From: Planctomycetota bacterium
GTDB lineage: Bacteria > Planctomycetota > Planctomycetia > Pirellulales > Thermoguttaceae
Direction: 5' to 3'
Length of the DNA: 8,425 nucleotides
Assembly (NCBI GenBank): GCA_013202535.1
Contig: JABMRP010000183.1
Location: 1 to 8,425, forward strand
Shown here: piece by piece, positions 5,827 to 8,425 of the stretch
Numbering within the stretch: the first letter of the stretch is position 1
How the letters are laid out: every line of letters begins with the position of its first letter
Notes under the pieces: generated by a model
Databases searched by the model: none
The model's input: the letters and a program-made list of their open reading frames with translations, nothing else
Told to the model about the DNA's origin: nothing
Position numbers and translations under genes: made by a program

Positions 5827-6969
5827 CTAAGCTCGGTTGTACTTCCAGATCGCCTTCTCGATGGCCTTGCCCGTGGCCAGACCGTCGCGGCGGGCTTCTT
5901 GGTAATTGCCCCCGGCTAGCGTGATCGCCGGGGCAATGTACGAAGCGACGATCAGCCCGCGGGTGCCCATCACCTTGAACAGGGCCTGATGGTAATCGTC
6001 GATGTAGTCGTCGGCGACGTTGAAATCGGCGGCCATGTAGACGATCTTCTTCTCGGCCAGGGCGTTGCGCATCTTGGCCGCCTCGTCGAGCTTGTCCAGA
6101 CACAGGCTTTGGATGGCCGTGAGCCCCTCGGTCGCCAGATAGTTGTCGATGTGTTGCGTGGCCGTGCCGCAATAGTGGATCGCGCCGCCGCCAAACGCCT
6201 TGAGCACCTGGCTGTTATAGGGCACGACAAACTCGCGGTAGAGGTCGGGTCCGAAAATGACGCAATCGTCGTCCGACATCCACACCCCGCCATAACCGCC
6301 GGGAATCTTGATCCCCAGCACGTACGCATCGTCTTCGAGACTCTGCCCGGCGACTTCCTTCTGCAGGCGGACCCACGCGATCAGTGCGTCGGTCACCATT
6401 TGCATCAGATCGTGGACGGCGTTGGGATGGTCGTGCATCCAATAGATCATCTTGTCGTAGCCGATAATCTGCGTGGCCGTGGTCAGCGGTCCCTGGCAGT
6501 CGGTCACGCCGACCGGCAGATCGGTCCGCTGTCGCATCGTGGCAATGGTATCCAACACTCGCGGCATGAGGCCGTCGCGCCGCGGATCGGGAAGCTGCAA
6601 GTCCTTGAGTTGCTCGACCTCGGAGATGGGGGCCAGATCGACCGCCGGGTCCATGCGATCCTGGAACTTGATCCCGACGCCGAACCCCGAGGCCAACACC
6701 CCCGTGCCGTACCAGGGCATGAGGAAGGGGATATAGGCGTCGTCGTACTCGGCCATGTGCCGCTCGATCCCGTCGGTCTGGTAGCGGATCATGCTCGTGG
6801 GATCGGCATCGCAGTAGTCCCCCGGAATGTTATCCCGCAGATCGCCGAAGAGCCAGTAGCCGGCATCGTAGATAAGATACGGCGCCGTCTCGTTGTTAAA
6901 TTCAAACGCCTCGCGAATCGCCGCCTCGGCAGCGAGGCTTCGGTCATGGTATCGGGGGGACGTGAGCAT
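5827..6969 (-). CDS. Uroporphyrinogen-decarboxylase-like protein (methyltransferase-type UroD family)
   Basis: The product is 380 residues, cytoplasmic, with no signal. AAGGAG lies 8 bases before the ATG. The layout is that of the UroD superfamily, which includes HemE and the cobamide methyltransferases MtaA, MtbA and CmuA. It shows a barrel with DCQGPLTTATQIIG (157-170) and the conserved Gly-Pro. Helical IYWMHDHPNAVHDLMQMVTDAL (175-196) follows, then SDDDCVIFGPDLYREFVVPYNSQV (232-255) and AIHYCGT (263-269). The HemE N-terminal MRQAGR motif is absent, so it is not a heme-pathway decarboxylase. H265 and C267 match the first two zinc ligands of MtaA-type enzymes. I see no Cys after C290, so the usual third ligand near the C terminus is missing. 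No corrinoid protein or partner methyltransferase is adjacent. Such lone UroD-like genes are common in planctomycetes and their substrate is unknown. The gene lies just downstream of the left REP array. Confidence 0.85.
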   Translation of the reverse strand: MLTSPRYHDRSLAAEAAIREAFEFNNETAPYLIYDAGYWLFGDLRDNIPGDYCDADPTSMIRYQTDGIERHMAEYDDAYIPFLMPWYGTGVLASGFGVGIKFQDRMDPAVDLAPISEVEQLKDLQLPDPRRDGLMPRVLDTIATMRQRTDLPVGVTDCQGPLTTATQIIGYDKMIYWMHDHPNAVHDLMQMVTDALIAWVRLQKEVAGQSLEDDAYVLGIKIPGGYGGVWMSDDDCVIFGPDLYREFVVPYNSQVLKAFGGGAIHYCGTATQHIDNYLATEGLTAIQSLCLDKLDEAAKMRNALAEKKIVYMAADFNVADDYIDDYHQALFKVMGTRGLIVASYIAPAITLAGGNYQEARRDGLATGKAIEKAIWKYNRA

Positions 6970-7013
6970 CGGTTGCGCTCCTTCAACACGAATGGGACAC
7001 GGCGGGTAACGCT

Positions 7014-7040
7014 ATGATACGCGCTGAGCCGGCCGAGCAA
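7014..7040 (-). promoter_or_regulatory. Weak sigma70-like promoter candidate for the UroD-like gene
   Basis: On the minus strand TATCAT (7014-7019) matches the -10 consensus at five of six positions and lies about 45 bases before the ATG. TTGCTC (7035-7040) is a possible -35 box, but the 15-base spacing is short. It sits between the gene and the first REP element, the only non-repeat space available. Read-through from the transposase gene across the array is the alternative. Confidence 0.25.
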
Positions 7041-7056
7041 CAGCCCCGGGAGCTTC

Positions 7057-7370
7057 TTCCCCACCGGGCTTGCCCCGGTGGCTTGCTGGTTTGGCAACTA
7101 CATGCGGCGCCGCGAAGCGCTCTTCCCCACCGGGCTTGTCCCGGTGGCTTGCTGGTTTGGCAACTACGCCGCCGCCACCCAGCCCCTTCTTCCCCACCGG
7201 GCTTGTCCCGGTGGCTCGATGGTTTGGCAACTACGCCCGCCGCCACCCAGCCCCTTCTTCCCCACCGGGCTTGCCCCGGTGGCTTGCTGGTTTGGCAACT
7301 ACGCCCGCCGCCACCCAGCCCCTTCTTCCCCACCGGGCTTGCCCCGGTGGCTCGCTGGTTTGGCAACTAC
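7057..7370 (-). repeat. Left REP-like array, five 45-bp elements
   Basis: Elements lie at 7057-7101, 7123-7167, 7190-7234, 7258-7302 and 7326-7370, with periods of 66, 67, 68 and 68 bp. Read on the minus strand each begins GTAG, continues TTGCCAAACCA, then has the stem CCACCGGG, loop GCAAG or ACAAG, and CCCGGTGG, ending in GGAA. Spacers are 21-23 bp. The last two are identical (7235-7257 and 7303-7325), the second differs by one missing base, and the first (7102-7122) instead contains GAGCGCTTCGCGG, the spacer type of the right array. The GTAG head and the nearby Y1 transposase fit the REP/RAYT system known from gammaproteobacteria. Element five overlaps the stop codon of the transposase gene. 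Confidence 0.93.
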
Positions 7371-8140
7371 ACAGCCCCACGATCATATTCTCCGATCGTC
7401 CCAACGTAGTAGCTGAACCGGAACGCCGGTTTCATCCCACACGCATAGGCGCAATTGTTGAGGTATCCCAGCGCAATCTCTTCGGGCGATTGACCGGTCG
7501 GGCATCCCATCGTGAGATGCAGATGGTCAGGAAGGAGCCCGACGCGTGAGAGGCGATGCCCGTGTTTCGACGCCGCTCGCTGGACCATGGCGATCAGTCC
7601 TCGCAGCACCTCCTGGCCGATCTCCATCCATCGCTCGTCGTTGACGATCACGAGATGGAGGTTGTACCAATACTTGCCGTGCGCGCTGAAGACGGGCTTG
7701 CTCAAGTCGATTCGAGGATAGCGTTTCTGAAATTCGGCCAGCCGCTCTTGCACCCGGGGGTCGGCCATGCAGTGGTGTCCCAGTTGATTGGCAACGTACT
7801 CTTCGACGGTCTCCCGGGTCCCCGAGCCGATGCTTCGGAGGCAGTAGCTGCGACGAAAGGCCTTTGGCAACCGCTGTCGAAGAATGTGCTGCAAACGCCC
7901 CTTTACCAAGCGAATCAGTTGCGGCGGCGCGACGGATGGCATCGTGCTCACGAAAAACTGGCTCGCCTCGTTGCTGGTGACTCGATGCTTGATTACCCGG
8001 ACACCGTCGGGTTCGGTCGCGTCCTTCAACGTCGCCAGCCAGTCACCGGCCGGGACCGGCGTCTGCCGCCAGAAGAGCGTCAACCCCCAGTTGAGTTGGT
8101 AGGCCGGCTCCGTGTTGTGAGCGGTGTAGATCGGTTCCAT
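7367..8140 (-). CDS. REP-associated tyrosine transposase (Y1/IS200-like), apparent tandem double domain
   Basis: The product is 257 residues. The start at 8140 is fixed by an in-frame TAA 12 bases upstream, though no strong ribosome site is visible. By eye it is two Y1 transposase domains in tandem. The N half opens AYQLNWGLTLFW (13-24), carries PSVAPPQLIRLVKGRL (68-83), RRSYCLRSIG (96-105) and a helix TVEEYVANQ with Y115 and Q119, the usual Tyr-x3-Gln. S60-Q61-F62 occupies the place of HUH. The C half opens YWYNLHLVIV (157-166), has LLPDHLHL with H206 and H208 as HUH, then PTGQSPEEIALGYLNN (214-229) and RFSYYVGTIG (241-250), ending at 257 before a Tyr helix. The spacing from Pro to IG is 38 and 37 residues. 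Gene and flanking REP arrays form a RAYT-type unit. It probably nicks or moves REP hairpins, but activity is unproven. HUH from one half and Tyr from the other could make one site. Confidence 0.85.
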   Translation of the reverse strand: MEPIYTAHNTEPAYQLNWGLTLFWRQTPVPAGDWLATLKDATEPDGVRVIKHRVTSNEASQFFVSTMPSVAPPQLIRLVKGRLQHILRQRLPKAFRRSYCLRSIGSGTRETVEEYVANQLGHHCMADPRVQERLAEFQKRYPRIDLSKPVFSAHGKYWYNLHLVIVNDERWMEIGQEVLRGLIAMVQRAASKHGHRLSRVGLLPDHLHLTMGCPTGQSPEEIALGYLNNCAYACGMKPAFRFSYYVGTIGEYDRGAV

Positions 8141-8151
8141 GGCAATGCCAT
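8139..8151 (-). promoter_or_regulatory. Inverted repeat covering the transposase start codon
   Basis: ATGGC (8139-8143) and GCCAT (8147-8151) form a 5-bp stem around AAT on the plus strand, and the first two bases of the start ATG are in the stem. In mRNA this small hairpin could lower initiation. It is short, so the effect is uncertain. Confidence 0.3.
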
Positions 8152-8163
8152 CTTACCGCGTCT

Positions 8164-8425
8164 GTAGTTCCCAAACCAGCAAGCCACCGGGGCAAGCCCG
8201 GTGGGGAAGAGCGCTTCGCGGGAGGCCTCGGTAGTTGCCAAACCAACAAGCCACCGGGGCAAGCCCGGGGGGGAAGAGCGCTTCGCGGGAGGCGTCTGTA
8301 GTTGTCAAACCAGCAAGCCGCCGGGACAAGCCCGGTGGGGAAGATCGCTTCGCGGGAGGCCGCGGTAGTTGTCAAACCAACAAGCCACCGGGGCAAGCCC
8401 GGTGGGGAAGATCGCTTCGCGGGAG
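8164..8425 (+). repeat. Right REP-like array, at least four 45-bp elements, running off the window
   Basis: Elements lie at 8164-8208, 8231-8275, 8298-8342 and 8365-8409, with a constant 67-bp period. They are the same element as in the left array but in inverted orientation, so GTAG heads of both arrays face the transposase gene. Spacers carry GCTTCGCGGGAGGC. Variation is small: element 1 has TTCCC for TTGCC, element 2 has one base that breaks a stem pair, element 3 has a G-T wobble in the stem (CCGCCGGG with CCCGGTGG), and elements 3 and 4 have TTGTC. The next spacer begins at 8410, so more copies may follow beyond 8425. Confidence 0.93.

Noticed and set aside
5827..6969. HemE, heme-pathway uroporphyrinogen decarboxylase
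   Set aside because: The N-terminal MRQAGR-type substrate motif is missing, while an HxC zinc-type motif of the methyltransferase branch is present.
5989..7017. 342-codon plus-strand frame over the UroD-like gene
   Set aside because: It is a shadow frame of a well-supported minus-strand gene. Composition is Val/Asp/His/Arg-rich without motifs, and no ribosome site is present.
7057..7370. CRISPR array
   Set aside because: Period and repeat length look similar at first, but the spacers are near-identical to each other, the repeat has a long GC-rich stem with variable bases, no cas gene is present, and a Y1 transposase explains the repeats.
7014..7549. Several overlapping frames with repeated PRWLAGLATT or ARWFGNY stretches
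   Set aside because: They are translations of the 45-bp REP elements in different frames. The protein repeats come from the DNA repeat, and all three plus frames are open at once.
7367..8140. Complete IS200/IS605 insertion sequence
   Set aside because: Classical left and right ends with subterminal hairpins in the same orientation are absent. The flanks are multi-copy arrays in inverted orientation, as in RAYT loci, and there is no tnpB or iscB gene.
8043..8396. 117-codon minus frame running through the right array into the transposase
   Set aside because: It is built mostly from REP elements and overlaps the true transposase start in another frame.

Overview
The window looks like a piece of a planctomycete chromosome, probably of the Pirellula type. 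The signs are moderately high GC, a lipid-free-signal exported GH29 fucosidase with a discoidin-like domain, a BBP2/OmpL-type beta-barrel porin with a Cys-rich head, a lone uroporphyrinogen-decarboxylase-like protein, and dense short inverted repeats. The assignment is by eye from protein style only.

Layout. Positions 1-426 hold no intact gene: there is the decayed tail of an endonuclease/exonuclease/phosphatase (EEP) gene (minus, 45-175) and a large inverted repeat (293-364). A small AT-richer orphan gene lies at 427-777 (minus). An exported EEP-family hydrolase (960-1808, minus) is divergent from an exported alpha-L-fucosidase (1946-3565, plus). A 341-bp gap with a 9-bp tandem repeat leads to a beta-barrel porin (3907-5265, plus). 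Two terminator-like hairpins separate the porin from a convergent 77-residue secreted protein (5459-5692, minus), and upstream of that is the uroporphyrinogen-decarboxylase-like gene (5827-6969, minus).

The right end (7057-8425) is the most unusual part. A 257-residue Y1/IS200-type transposase relative (7367-8140, minus) is flanked by two arrays of one 45-bp hairpin repeat. There are five copies on the left and at least four on the right, spaced 66-68 bp, with the GTAG heads of both arrays pointing to the gene. This is the arrangement of a REP-associated tyrosine transposase (RAYT) with its REP/BIME elements. By eye, the protein is two Y1 domains in tandem. The N-terminal half kept the Tyr helix (Y115) but has S60-Q61-F62 where the HUH motif should be. 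The C-terminal half kept HUH (H206, H208) but ends before a Tyr helix. The chain may therefore be a single-polypeptide pseudo-dimer with one composite active site. The GTAG head of the nearest left repeat also supplies the stop codon of the gene.

The other genes do not form one pathway. The fucosidase, the EEP hydrolase, the porin and the small secreted protein are all exported and fit a bacterium that scavenges polymers at its surface, but only the divergent EEP/fucosidase pair and the porin downstream suggest even loose linkage.
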